NCBI GenBank assembly: GCA_947172415.1 | Contig: OX359192.1 | Coordinates: 2,110,501-2,174,500, forward strand | Length of the DNA: 64,000 bases | Reading direction: 5' to 3' | From: Chondrosia reniformis | Lineage: Eukaryota; Porifera; Demospongiae; Chondrillida; Chondrillidae | Shown here: piece by piece, positions 21,601 to 36,600 of the stretch | How the letters are laid out: each line of letters begins with the position of its first letter | How positions within the stretch are numbered: position 1 is the stretch's first letter | Position numbers and translations under genes: made by a program | The notes under the pieces: model-generated | Database searches by the model: none | Seen by the model: the letters and a program-made list of their open reading frames with translations, nothing else | What the model was told of the DNA's origin: nothing

Positions 21601-24600
21601 TGCCATGTTACTGGGGGTAGAATAGAAATATTTAAATATTTAGCCGTTAGCATTGTGTGTACCTTTTGAAAGCTATTTGTGAACAATATTTCATGGATAT
21701 GTGATTTTATAGAATGAAATCAGTTTCAATATTTAGGTAATGTCCAGCGTATAAAAACATTATGTAGTGTGATAATGAGTCCAATTCAATAAAATTTCAT
21801 TTTTGATTAGTTAGTACATCACTTAGTATGTATGTTTTTGTTTTCCTCGGGGTATGTATTATCAGAGTTTCACTGTAAATACATATATGTTGTTTAAGGC
21901 TAATTCTGATAAGTCAGAAGGAGCTGTAATATACTTGTCATGGAGGTCACTTATCTTAGGTGGTAACAGTTATGTTTTTAGTATACTGCATGGACTTGTT
22001 AAGAGACCATCTTGTAGACAGTACTTTCCCATTGAATAAAATTGTAGTAGATACATTTTATTTATGGATCCAGGCAATTTTTACTTCCTAATACCTTCTT
22101 TACATACTGTATATTCAGGGTAGTACTGTAATTGAAGTGATTTGGGTCTCATATCTTTTTTAACTGAAATAATGTAATATCTACTCTTTATTTCATTATT
22201 GTGTTTTCTTTGACTCACTGATGTGTGAGTTAAATATTCACATCCATTCCTCTTCTGACTATACTGTAAGTTACACTTTATATAATGGCCACAGTTTCAC
22301 TGTATGTATTCTGTGCTCAAACCAGTAAGCCAGTTACAGTCAAAACATTAGCATTGTCCTAATTTATGTTTTATGTTTTGTTGAACAGGTTATAAGTCTC
22401 ATCTGTGTTTAGACATTGTAAACATGTACAAGAAGTTTAAAATGTTAATGCTAAGGGTGATGTACATATTGAAAAGTACTCTACTCTACTGAAAGTTAGT
22501 TTTTATTCTATATCTATAGCTACACCATAAAGCTAATGTCAACCAAAAGAGCATTGAAGGAAAGACACCTCTTCATGTATCATCTAATGTAAGTCGGCTC
22601 TTAATGTGATTTCAATGTGTTTTACTTATGCACAATAGTGAGTTTAGTTTATTCAAGTGCCTGGGATTGTAATATTTATAATCTTAACGATTGAGGACAC
22701 TTATGATGATGATTATATTGACTTTAAAGGTACATGTATACCTAGGTCACAAATAGGTAAAACTGCTAATATATTGTATACCTAACTTATAGTTGCTGTG
22801 TGTATTTCCTTGACAGTATTTTTAAGTACTGTTCTAATGTGTCTCTCTGTATGAGGGCTACTGAACTGAACTTTGTATTTATGATTTTATCTTTTTTATG
22901 TTTGTTTACTTTAACTAGGTCAAAGTGGCAAAGTTGTTACTTGATCATCAGTGTGAGGTGGATCCAGTGGATGACATTGGTGAAACACCACTTTTTAAGG
23001 GTTCAAAGAGAGGAGATGTAGAAATGTGTCAACTACTAGTAAGAACAATCAGATTAATGTTGTTATCACAGGTGCCATATGACTGATCTGCGTGTTTTTA
23101 CGTTTTTTTATAAACACTTTTAAAAGCAAGTTTCGTTCTAACAGAAACGATTTGCTAATTTAAACTGGTATACATCGAAGCGCTTATTTAAATGTCAGCG
23201 AAATCAAAAATTTGAGCGAGATTGAACAACCAATATCGAAGATATAACGTGTTAAAAAGGGCCGATTTTAAAACTCTCAGACACTATGCGCTTAGTCTAG
23301 GAAAAAGCTAGAACTACGTTTTATACTTTATTGGAAAGGTTACAATGTATTCTAACAAAATTAAGAAGTCCGTTTCGATTCGCCCATCCGTTGAGAAGAA
23401 AACTGTGAAAATACACTTTTAATAGATTAGCAAATGCTATTTTATCTTTCATATCTTGGGAAATAAAGCTCAGACGCAAACGGACTTCTTAATTCTTACT
23501 AAATGACACTCACTGAATCCATTGAAGCTGACTACACGACTATGAGGATCTTCTAACTTAAGCGCATAGGCAATTTTCCTTCACTTCTGCAACAGACACC
23601 ATTTCTTAACTTTTAAATCATATTCATTAGCAAATAAGTTTATTCATGGGATGATTTACACATTTGAAACGCAAACGGTGAAATTTTATAGCCGGATGTT
23701 AATATTGCGCAAATCCTAAGTTGTGTAACTGGGATATTATATACAGGTATGTATGTATGTTGACGCAAGTGATCGAGGATCGCCGTAAGGTGTTATTCAC
23801 ACTAAGGATCGCCAATTTTCGAATTTTCGTCTACAACAGAGAAGATTATGCCCCCCCCCAAAAAGGCAAGAGGGATATCAGTCGATAATCAGATTGCTCT
23901 GAAGTTCAACTGCGGCTTTGCAAGAGTTGCTGCATACGAATTATTCGTTAACAAAAGGTACGTAAAAAGTAAGTATTCGACGATAGCTAGAGAAGTGAAT
24001 CATTTTATAGCTTTACATTGCAAAGAGCTCTGAAAATCCGTTTTCACACTTAAGACTATAATACAATACGTACGAAGTGAGACGATTAAATAAAACATTA
24101 ATAGGATACGAAGTGAGACCATTATAAGACAATGATACGAAGCGAGATGATTATATACGATATGTAAATCAATTAAGCCAAAGGATGCTATAACCAATTT
24201 AACAATGGACGATTTTAAATTCCTTCTGGTGTGTAACCGATAACACTAAATGACGCATTCACTCTTAACGATTGAAAACGAAAATTCTTTATTAATTAGC
24301 GCTTGTTACGTGTTGATCGCTATAAGGCAGCCTATCCCTAAGGAACAGTCATAAGGTACCAGTGATTGTTCATATTTAAGAGATATTCATACATAGGTAC
24401 ATAAAGTGGTACTCTGTGCACAACATTCTCTAACTACTAATTCCTGACAGACCTGGTCTGACATCATATTAACTAGTTAGCTTAAACCCCACACCATCTA
24501 CACAAACATCTATTGTCAATTAGGTACAGTTAGAAAGTAAGAAACTTACATAGTTGTACTGGACTCATTGTATAGTATGATTTGAACATTTTTGTTCAAT

Positions 24601-27600
24601 CTCATCAGAGACCATCTTGCAGATAATACTTTTCCATTGATTAGATACATTCTCTTTATGGATCCAGGCTATGTTTTACTTCCTAATGCCTTTTTATATA
24701 CGTACGTATATTCAGGGTAGTACTCTATTTGAAAGATTTGGTGTCATATCTGTTTAAACTGAAATAATGTAATATCTACTCTTTATTACATTGTTGTGTT
24801 TTCTTTGACTCACTGATGTGTAAGTTATATATTCACATCCATTCCTCTTCTGACTATACTGTAAGTTACACTTTATATAATGGCCACATTTTCACTGTAT
24901 GTATTCTGTGCTCAAACCAATAGGCCAGTTATAGTCAAAACATTGGCATTGTCTTAATTATGATTTATGTTTTGTTGAACAAGTTATAAGTCTCATCTGT
25001 GTTTAGACATTGTAAACATGTACAAGAAGTTTAAAATATTAATGCTAAAGGTGATGTACATATTGTAAAGTACTCTACTCTATTGAAAGTTAGTTTTTAT
25101 TCTATATCTATAGCTACACCATAAAGCTAATGTCAACCAGAAGAGATTTAATGGAAAGACACCTCTCCATGTAGCATCTAATGTAAGTCGACTCTTAATA
25201 TGATTTCAATGTGTTTTACTTATGCACAATAGTGAGTTTAGTTTATTCAAGTGCCTGGGATTGGAAAAAAATTTTGAAATATAAAGAATGAAGCAATTTA
25301 ATATAAGAGAAACCAGTTGTATCAGAAGTATTTAGTATGTCCAGTACTTCAAGTCACTCTGTGCCTGTGGCAGCCACTGAAATGCTTAACTTCTAAATTG
25401 TTAAATTTTTAATAATATTATATATTTCTAATAAGAAGTTCTAAAGCAATTGAAGCAATTATAGTTGGTCGACCAACCAGTATGTCAGTCTTAGGGTCAT
25501 TTTAAGTCTGCATGCTTATTAAATTCATGATCATGTTGCTATTTCTTATAAGCTGTATACTTTGTATACAAACTATGTATATACATACAGAATGCGAGTA
25601 AATAATGTGAATCATAGGTTTTATGATGATACGTACTTTAATAAAAAAGAGTTTCATGATATAAACACACATTTTAGTTTACTAAGACAAGGTTTTAAGT
25701 ACATTATTGACTTTAAAGGTACATGTATACCTAGGTCAGAAATAAGTAAAACTGCTAATATATTGTATAACTTATAGTTGCTGTGTGTGTTTCCTGAACA
25801 ATATTTTCAAGTTCTGTTCTGATGTGTCACACTTAAACTCTCTGTATGAGGGCTATGTCGTATGAATTAATGGCATGTGACTGTTAATGACAGCTGTTTA
25901 TCTCACTTTGGTTGTAATGATAAATTCTGTTTTCTGACAATGCTTTGATTTAATATAGAAGGACAGCCACTGAACTTTGTATTTATGATTTTATCTTTCT
26001 TATGTTTGTTTACTTTAACTAGGTCAAAGTGGCAAAGTTGTTATTTGATCATCAATGTGAGGTGGATCCAGTGGATAAGGATGGTCAAACACCACTTTTT
26101 AAGGCTTCACAGAGAGGAGATGTAGAAATGTGTCAACTGCTAGTAAGAACAATCAGATTAATGTTAATGTTCATATTTAAGGTAGTAGGGGGGGCTAAAG
26201 GCTTTCTTTGGGGTACATTGGTCTTAGTGATGTATCTCTCTGACCATATATCCAACTAACTTGAATTTTACAAGCAAAATAACTAGGTAAATTGCGCATT
26301 ATTTAGTGTCAACCATAATTTGATTGGCTACTCTGTTACCGAGATATTTTAATTTAAAGTCGAAAAATGTCACCTCAAAAAGTGTCAAATAGCTCCTCAA
26401 AAAAGCTATCTACTTCTGCATAAATGAGCTGAAAAGCACCAAATTTGGTATATATAATCTACAAGCATGGGTTCACAGGACTACGGGAGCGAATCGCCAT
26501 TCTCGCTTGTATTCTGGAATAATTCCTGTTTTCCAAAAAATCGCAATATCTTCGTCAAAACTTCAAGTATTCCAATTCGCTCCCGTCAGTTTGTGCACGC
26601 TTTGGGTGCCTTTACTGGCAAGTTGTCCGCGTTCGAATCGGTTGCAACGTAACAGACTAGTTAGTTTTGCAACACCTTCGTTAACACTGATTCTATACAA
26701 ATTAACTACGGAAAAAACGGTCTTACCATATTTTCGCCTTAAACAAACATCAAATCGTAGAATTATCCATACTGTATACAATAATCAGTTAGTTTAAAGG
26801 CCAGCGACTATAACGTTTATTCACAAGAGGAGAAAGTTAACTCGGTCGAATTTGGGCCCCATTAATTGTTGATTTCACACCTAATTTATCTATCACCTCC
26901 GTAAGTGTTTCTGAATGAATCTGCTATGCCGAAAGTAAAGAAGAGAGTCACTCAATATCAAGTAGGCAATTAACGCTTAAAATTTTTACACAAGATAAAG
27001 CTTTCTTATTCCTTTAATAATTCAAGTTTAGAAGTAGAGACGGGTTTAAAAATCTAGATATGAAAAATAGACCACTAACCTAACCTCTGTACCAAAATTC
27101 GTGTCGTTTTGATTTAGACACGATAGCCCCCCCTACTACCTTAAGAGATATATATTTACGTAGGTACATAAAGTGGTACTCTGTGCACAACATTCTCTAA
27201 CTACAAATTCCTGACAGACCTGGTCTGACATCATATTAACAGTTAGCTTAAACCCCACACCATCTACACAATCATCTATTGTCAATTAGGTTCAGTTAGA
27301 AACTAAGAACCTTTCATTGTATATTCTGATGGAAGTCCAAGTCTGTGAGCTATAACTCCTTAGTCCATGACAGTGATTGATTTTCAATGATGCCATGCAG
27401 GTGACTAATTGATTTGCATATATACTGTTTTACCTTTTCCAGGGTATATCCAGAATATCCCCCACCATTAACCAGCCTATTGCCATGTTACTCGGGGTAG
27501 AATGGAAATATTTAAATATTTAGCCGTTAGCATTGTGTGTACCTTTTGAAAGCTATTTGTGAACAATATTTCATTGATATGTGATTTTATAGAATGAAAT

Positions 27601-30600
27601 CAGTTTCAATATTTAGGTAACGTCCAGCATATAAAAACATTATGTAGTGTAATAATGAGTCCAATTCAATAAGATTTCATTTTTGATTAGTTAGTACATC
27701 ACTTAGTATGTATATTTTGTTTCCCTCGGGGTATGTATTATCAGAGTTTCACTGTAAATACATATATGTTGTTAAAGGCTAATTCTGATAAGTCAGAAGG
27801 AGCTGTAATATATTTGTCATGGAGGTGACTTATCTTAGGTGGTAACAGTTATGTTTTAGTGTACTGCATGGACTGACTCTTGTTAAGAGACCATCTTGTA
27901 GACAGTACTTTCCCATTGAATAAAACTGTAGTAGATACATTTTATTTATGGATCCAGGCAATTTTTGTTGTACTGGACTCATTGTATAATATGATTTGAA
28001 CATTTTTGTTCAATCTCATCGGAGACCATCTTGCAGATAGTACTTTTCCATTGATTAGTTACATTCTCTTTATGGATCCAGGCAATGTTTTACTTCCTAA
28101 TGCCTTTTTATATACATACGTATATTCAGGGTAGTACTCTATTTGAAAGATTTGGTGTCATATCTGTTTTAACTGAAACATTGTAATATCTACTCTTTAT
28201 TTTATTATTGTGTTTTCTTTGACTCACTGATGTGTAAGTTATATATTCACATCCATTCCTCTTCTGACTATACTGTAAGTTACACTTTATATAATGGCCA
28301 CAATTTCACTGTATGTATTCTGTGCTCAAACCAATAAGCCAGTTATATATAGTCAAAACATTGGCATTGTCTTAATTTATATTTTATGTTTTGTTGAACA
28401 AGTTATAAGTCTCATCTGTGTTTAGACATTTTAAACATGTACAAGAAGTTTTATATGTTAATGCTAAGGGTGATGTACAAATTGAAAAGTACTCTACTCT
28501 ATTGAAAGTTAGTTTTTATTCTATATCTACAGCTACACCATAAAGCTAAAGTCAACCAGACAGATAGGATTGGCATTACACCTCTCCATGTATCATCTAA
28601 TGTAAGTCGACTCTTAATGTGATTTCAATGTGTTTTACTTATGCACAATAGTGAGTTTAGTTTATTCAAGTGCTTGGGATTGGAAATAAAATTTGAAATA
28701 ACCAGAATTTTGAAATATAAAGAATGAAGCAATTTAATATTTAAATCGTAACAGTTGTATCAGAATTATTTAGTAGGTATGTCCAGTACTTCAAGTCACT
28801 CTGTGCCTGTGGCAGCCACTGAAATGCTTAACTTCTAAATTGTTTAATTTTTAAAAATATTTTACTAATAAGAAGTCCTAAAGCAATTCAAGCAATTAAA
28901 GTTGGTCGACCAACCAGTATATCAGTCTTAGGGTCATTTTATGTCTGCATGCTTATTAAATTCATGATCATGTTGCTATTTCTTATAAGCTGTATACTTT
29001 GTATACAAATTACATTTATACACATTCATCTTTCAAAGTACATACGTACGTACATATATACAGTATATGGGAAAATAATACAATTTATGATGATACGTAC
29101 TTTAATAAAAAAGAGTTTTATGATATAAACACACATTTTAGTTTACTAAGACAAGGTTTTAAGTACATTATTAACTTTAAAGGTACATGTATACCTAGGA
29201 CACAAATAAGTAAAACTGCTAATATATTGTATAACTTATAGTTGCTGTGTGTGTTTCCTGAACAATATTTTCAAGTTCTGTTCTGATGTGTCACACTTAA
29301 CCTCTTTGTATGAGGGCTATTTCGTATGAATTAATGGCATGTGACTGTTAATGACAGCTGTTTATCTACTTTGGTTGTAATGATAAATTCTTTTTTCTGA
29401 CAATGCTTTGATTTAATATAGAAGGACAGCCACTGAACTTTGTATTTATGATTTTATCTTTCTTATGTTTGTTTACTTTAACTAGGTCAAAGTGGCAAAA
29501 TTATTATTTGATCATCAATGTGAGGTGGATCCAGTGGATAAGGATGGTCAAACACCAATTTTTAAGGCTTCAAAGAGAGGAGATGTAGAAATGTGTCAAC
29601 TGCTAGTAAGAACAATCAGATTAATGTTAATGTTCATATTTAAGAGATATATATTTACGTAGGTACATAAAGTGGTACTCTGTGCACAACATTCTCTAAC
29701 TACAAATTCCTGACAGACCTGGTCTGACATCATATTAACTAGTTAGCTTAAACCCCACACCATCTACACAATCATCTATTGTCAATTAGGTTCAGTTAGA
29801 AACTAAGAACCTTTCATAGTATATTCTGATGGAAGTCCAAGTCTGTGAGCTATAACTCCTTAGTCCATGACAATGATTGATTTTCAATGATGCCATGCAG
29901 GTGACTAATTGATTTGCATATATACTGTTTTACCTTTTCCAGGGTATATCCAGAATATCCCCCACCATTAACCAGCCTATTGCCATGTTACTGGGGGTAG
30001 AATAGAAATATTTAAATATTTAGCCGTTAGCATTGTGTGTACCTTTTGAAAGCTATTTGTGAACAATATTTCATTGATATGTGATTTTATAGAATGAAAT
30101 CAGTTTCAATATTTAGGTAATGTCCAGCGTATAAAAACATTATGTAGTGTAATAATGAGTCCAATTCAATAAAATTTCATTTTTGATTAGTTAGTACATC
30201 ACTTAGTATGTTTTTGTTTCCCTAGGGGATATGTATTATCAGAGTTTCACTGTAAATACATATATGTTGTTAAAGGCTAATTCTGATAAGTCAGAAGGTG
30301 CTGTAATATACTTGTCATGGAGGTCACTTATCTTAGGTGGTAACAGTTATGTTTTAGTGTACTGCATGGACTGACTCTTGTTAAGAGACCATCTTGTAGA
30401 CAGTACTTTCCCATTGAATAAAACTGTAGTAGATACATTTTATTTATGGATCCAGGCCATTTTTGTTGTACTGGACTCATTGTATAATATGATTTGAACA
30501 TTTTTGTTCAATCTCATCGGAGACCATCTTGCAGATAGTACTTTTCCATTGATTAGTTACATTCTCTTTATGGATCCAGGCAATGTTTTACTTCCTAATG

Positions 30601-33600
30601 CCTTTTTATATACATACGTATATTCAGGGTAGTACTCTATTTGAAAGATTTGGTGTCATATCTGTTTTAACTGAAACATTGTAATATCTACTCTTTATTT
30701 CATTATTGTGTTTTCTTTGACTCACTGATGTGTGAGTTATATACGTATTTACATCCATTCCTCTTCTGACTATACTGTAAGTTACACTTTATATAATGGC
30801 CACAATTTCACTGTATGTACGTATTCTGTGCTCAAACCAGTAAGCCAGTTACAGTCAAAACATTAGCATTGTCCTAATTTATGTTTTATGTTTTGTTGAA
30901 CAAGTTATAAGTCTCATCTGTGTTTAGACATTGTAAACATGTACAAGAAGTTTAAAATGTTAATGCTAAGGGTGATGTACATATTGAAAAGTACTCTACT
31001 CTACTGAAAGTTAGTTTTTATTCTATATCTATAGCTACACCATAAAGCTAAAGTCAACCAGAAGATCATTGAAGGAAAGACACCTCTTCATGTAACATCT
31101 AATGTAAGTCGACTCTTAATATGATTTCAATGTGTTTTACTTATGCACAATAGTGAGTTTAGTTTATTCAAGTGCCTGGGATTGGAAATAAACTTTGAAA
31201 TAACCAGAATTTTGAAATATAAAGAATGATAGCAATTTAATATTTAAATCCTAACAGTTGTATCAGAATTATTTAGTAGGTATGTCCAGTACTTCAAGTC
31301 ACTCTATGCCTGTGGTAGCCACTAAAATGCTTAACTTCTAAATTGTTAAATTTTTATTAATATTTTACTAACAAGAAGTCCTAAAGCAATTGAAGCCATT
31401 AAAGTTGGTTGACCAACCAGTATATCAGTCTTAGTATCATTTGAATCTGCATACTTATTAAATTCATGATCATGTTGCTATTTCTTATAAGCTGTATACC
31501 TTGTATACAAACTATGTTTATACACATTCATCTTTCAAAGTACGTATGTACAGTATATGAGAAAATATGTGAATCATAGGTTTTATGATGATACGTACTT
31601 TAATAAAACTAGTATTTTGAGTTTAAAAACTCGTGGGGCGGCAAATTAACTTGAACTACTTGGCCACTTCGTTGGAAAATAATGTAAATATTCATAATCT
31701 TAACGATTGAGGACGCTTATGATGATGATTATATTGACTTTAAAGGTGCATGTATACTTACGTAGGTCACATATAAGTAAAGCTGCTAATATATTGTATA
31801 ACTTGTAGTTGCTGTATGTTTCCTTAACAATATTTTTAAGTACTGTTCTGATGTGTCTCTCTGTATGAGGGCTACTGAACTGAACTTTGTATTTATGATT
31901 TTATCTTTCTTATGTTTGTTTACTTTAACTAGGTCAAAGTGGCAAAGTTGTTACTTGATCATCAGTGTGAGGTGGATCCAGTGGATGACATTGGTGAAAC
32001 ACCACTTTTTAAGGGTTCAAAGAGAGGAGATGTAGAAATGTGTCAACTACTAGTAAGAACAATCAGATTAATGTTGTTATTGTTCATATTTAAGAGATAT
32101 TCATACATAGGTACATAAAGTGGTACTCTGTGCACAACATTCTCTAACTACTAATTCCTGACAGACCTGGTCTGACATCATATTAACTAGTTAGCTTAAA
32201 CCCCACACCATCTACACAAACATCTATTGTCAATTAGGTACAGTTAGAAACTAAGAAACTTACGTAGTTGTACTGGACTCATTGTATAATATGATTTGAA
32301 CATTTTTGTTCAATCTCATCGGAGACCATCTTGCAGATAGTACTTTTCCATTGATTAGATACATTCTCTTTATGGATCCATGCAATTTTTTACTTCCTAA
32401 TGCCTTTTTATATACGTACGTACTGTATATTCAGGGTAGTACTCTATTTGAAAGATTTGATCTCATATCTGTTTTAACTGAAACAATGTAATATCTACTC
32501 TTTATTACATTGTTGTGTTTTCTTTGAGTCACTGATGTGTGAGTTATATATTCACATCCATTCCTCTTCTGACTATACTGTAAGTTACACTTTATATAAT
32601 GGCCACAATTTCACTGCATGTATTCTGTGCTCAAACCAATAAGCCAGTTATAGTCAAAACATTGGCATTGTCTTAATTATGTTTTATGTTTTGTTGAACA
32701 AGTTATAAGTCTCATCTGTGTTTAGACATTGTAAACATGTACAAGAAGTTTAAAATATTAATGCTAAGGGTGATGTACATATTGTAAAGTACTCTACTCT
32801 ATTGAAAGTTAGTTTTTATTCTATATCTATAGCTACACCATAAAGCTAATGTCAACCAGAAGAGATTTAATGGAAAGACACCTCTCCATGTAGCATCTAA
32901 TGTAAGTCGACTCTTAATGTGATTTCAATGTGTTTTACTTATGCACAATAGTGAGTTTAGTTTATTCAAGTGCTTGGGATTGGAAAAAAAATTTGAAATA
33001 TAAAGAATGAAACAATTTAATATTTAAATTCTAAGAGAAACCAGTTGTATCAGAAGTATTTAGTATGTCCAGTACTTCAAGTCACTCTGAGCCTGTGGCA
33101 GCCACTGAAATGCTTAACTTCTAAATTGTTAAATTTTTAATAATATTATATATTTCTAATAAGAAGTTCTAAAGCAATTGAAGCAATTATAGTTGGTCGA
33201 CCAACCAGTATGTCAGTCTTAGGGTCATTTTAAGTCTGCATGCTTATTAAATTCATGATCATGTTGCTATTTCTTATAAGCTGTATACTTTGTATACAAA
33301 CTATGTATATACATACAGAATGCGAGTAAATAATGTGAATCATAGGTTTTATGATGATACGTACTTTAATAAAAAAGAGTTTTATGATATATACACACAT
33401 TTTAGTTTACTAAAACAAGGTTTTAAGTACATTATTGACTTTAAAGGTACATGTATACCTAGGTCAGAAATAAGTAAAACTGCTAATATATTGTATAACT
33501 TATAGTTGCTGTGTGTGTTTCCTGAACAATATTTTCAAGTTCTGTTCTAATGTGTCACGCTTAAACTCTCTGTATGAGGGCTATGTCGTATGAATTAATG

Positions 33601-36600
33601 ACATGTGACTGTTAATAACAGCTGTTTATCTCACTTTGGTTGTAATGATAAATTCTGTTTTCTGACAATGCTTTGATTTAATATAGAAGGACAGCCACTG
33701 AACTTTGTATTTATGATTTTATCTTTCTTATGTTTGTTTACTTTAACTAGGTCAAAGTGGCAAAGTTGTTACTTGATCATCAATCTGAGGTGGATCCAGT
33801 GGATGACATTGGTGGAACACCACTTTTTAAGGCTTCAAAGAGAGGAGATGTAGAAATGTGTCAACTGCTAGTAAGAACAATCAGATTAATGTTATTGTTC
33901 ATATTTAATAAGAGATATTAATACGTAGGTACATAAAGTGGTACTCTGTGTACAACATTCTCTAACTACTAATTCCTGACAGACCTGGTCTGACATCATA
34001 TTAACTAGTTAGCTTAAACCCCACACCATCTACACAATCATCTATTGTCAATTAGGTTCAGTTAGAAACTAAGAATCTTTCATAGTATATTCTGATGGAA
34101 GTCCAAGTCTGTGAGCTATAACTCCTTAGTCCATGACAATGATTGATTTTCAATGATGCCATGCAGGTGACTAATTGATTTGCATATATACTGTTTTACC
34201 TTTTCCAGGGTATATCCAGAATATACCCCACCATTAACCAGCCTATTGCCATGTTACTGGGGGTAGAATAGAAATATTTAAATACTTATCCGTTAGCATT
34301 GTGTGTACCTTTTGAAAGCTATTTGTGAACAATATTTCATGGATATGTGATTTTATAGAATGAAATCAGTTTCAATATTTAGGTAACGTCCAGTGTATAA
34401 AAACATTATGTAGTGTAATAATGAGTCCAATTCAATAAGATTTCATTTTTGATTTGTTAGTACGGTAGGCGTCAAAAAAAAGTAAACGTTTCGTTCATTA
34501 AGACTAAGCCAGAACGGCGTACCGTTTTATATCGGCTTAGTCTTCAATTCGTCCCAAAGCGTTTTAGATCGTCCTTATTATAGGTCTACGAAATGAATAA
34601 AAACGATCAATCGTCTATTGCTTGCGTTCCGACGTAAGTTGTAAATTACTGTTAAACAAGTTAATACTTGTTTAGCTTACTTGTGAAATACTTGGACAAT
34701 TGGACTATAATTAACACGAAGCGTTTCTCACATGCATGCGTTCCTACGCAAGACCGTTCCGCATGTTTTAGAAAGTACAGATGATCGTTTTTCAAAGACG
34801 ATCGATTGTTGTGTATCGTCTTCACACAGTTTTCGTAGGAACAAAACGCCGTATAAACGAAACGAAACGAAACGAAACGTTTACTTTTTTGACGCCTACC
34901 GTACATCACTTAGTATGTATGTTTTTGTTTCCCTCAGGGATATGTCTTATCAGAGTTTCACTGTAAATACATATATGTTGTTAAAGGCTAATTCTGATAA
35001 GTCAGAAGGAGCTGTAATATACTTGTCATGGAGGTGACTTATCTTAGGTGGTATCAGTAATGTTTTAGTGTACTGCATGGACTGACTCTTGTTAAGAGAC
35101 TGTCTTGTAGACAGTTCTTTCCCATTGAATAAAACTGTAGTAGATACATTTTATTTATGGATCCAGGCAATTTTTACTTCCTAATACCTTCTTTACATAC
35201 TGTATATTCAGGATAGTACTGTAATTGAAGTGATTTGGTCTCATAACTGTTTTAACTGAAATAATGTAATATCTACTCTTTATTTCATTGTTGTGTTTTC
35301 TTTGACTACTGATGTGTGAGTTATATATTCACATCCATTCCTCTTCTGACTATACTGTAAGTTACACTTTTTATAATGGCCACAATTTCACTGTATGTAT
35401 TCTGTGCTCAAACCTATAAGCCAGTTATAGTCATAACATTGGCATTGTCTTAATTATGTTTTATGTTTTGTTGAACAAGTTATACGTAGGTCTCATCTGT
35501 GTTTAGACATTGTAAACATGTACAAGAAGTTTAAAATGTTAATGCTAAGGGTGATGTACATATTGAAAAGTACTCTACTCTATTGAAAGTTAGTTTTTAT
35601 TCTATATCTACAGCTACACCATAAAGCTAAAGTCAACCAGACAGATAGGATTGGCATGACACCTCTCCATGTATCATCTAATGTAAGTTTACTCTTAATG
35701 TGATTTCAATGTGTTTTACTTATGCACAATAGTGAGTTTAGTTTATTCAAGTGCCTGGGATTGGAAATAAACTTTGAAATAACCAGAATTTTGAAATATA
35801 AAGAATGAAGCAATTTAATATTTAAATCCTAAGAGAAACCAGTTGTATCAGAATTATTTAGTAGGTATGTCCAGTACTTCAAGTCACTCTATGCCTGTGG
35901 CAGCCACTGAAATGCTTGACTTCTAAATTTTAATATTTTACTATTATAAGAAGTCCTAAAGCAATTGAAGCCATTACAGTTGGTTGACCAACTAGTACAT
36001 CAGTCTCAGGGTCATTTTAATTTTAAATTTATGATCATGTAGCTATTTCTTATAAGCTTATACTTTATATACAAACTTCGATTATACACATTCATCTTTC
36101 AAAATACATACGTACGTATGTACATACAGAATGCGAGTAAATAATGTGAATCATAGGTTTTATGATGATACGTACTTTAATAAAAAAGAGTTTTATGATA
36201 TAAACACACATTTTAGTTTACTAAGACAAGGTTTTAAGTACATTATTGACTTTAAAGGTACATGTATACCTAGGTCACAAATAAGTAAAACTGCTAATAT
36301 ATTGTATAACTTATAGTTGCTGTGTATGTTTCCTGAACAATATTTTCAAGTTCTGTTCTGATGTGTCACACTTAAACTCTCTGTATGAGGGCTATGTCGT
36401 ATGAATTAATGACATGTGACTGTTAATAACAGCTGTTTATCTCACTTTGGTTGTAATGATAAATTCTGTTTTCTGACAATGCTTTGATTTAATATAGAAG
36501 GACAGCCACTGAACTTTGTATTTATGATTTTATCTTTCTTATGTTTGTTTACTTTAACTAGGTCAAAGTGGCAAAGTTGTTACTTGAACATCAATGTGAG

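Noticed and set aside
22800..23021. Repeated open frames starting [14 protein letters not shown] (also at 31853, 38808, 41921)
   Set aside because: They read intron sequence and then the ankyrin exon in the wrong frame. Their identity only reflects the duplicated units.
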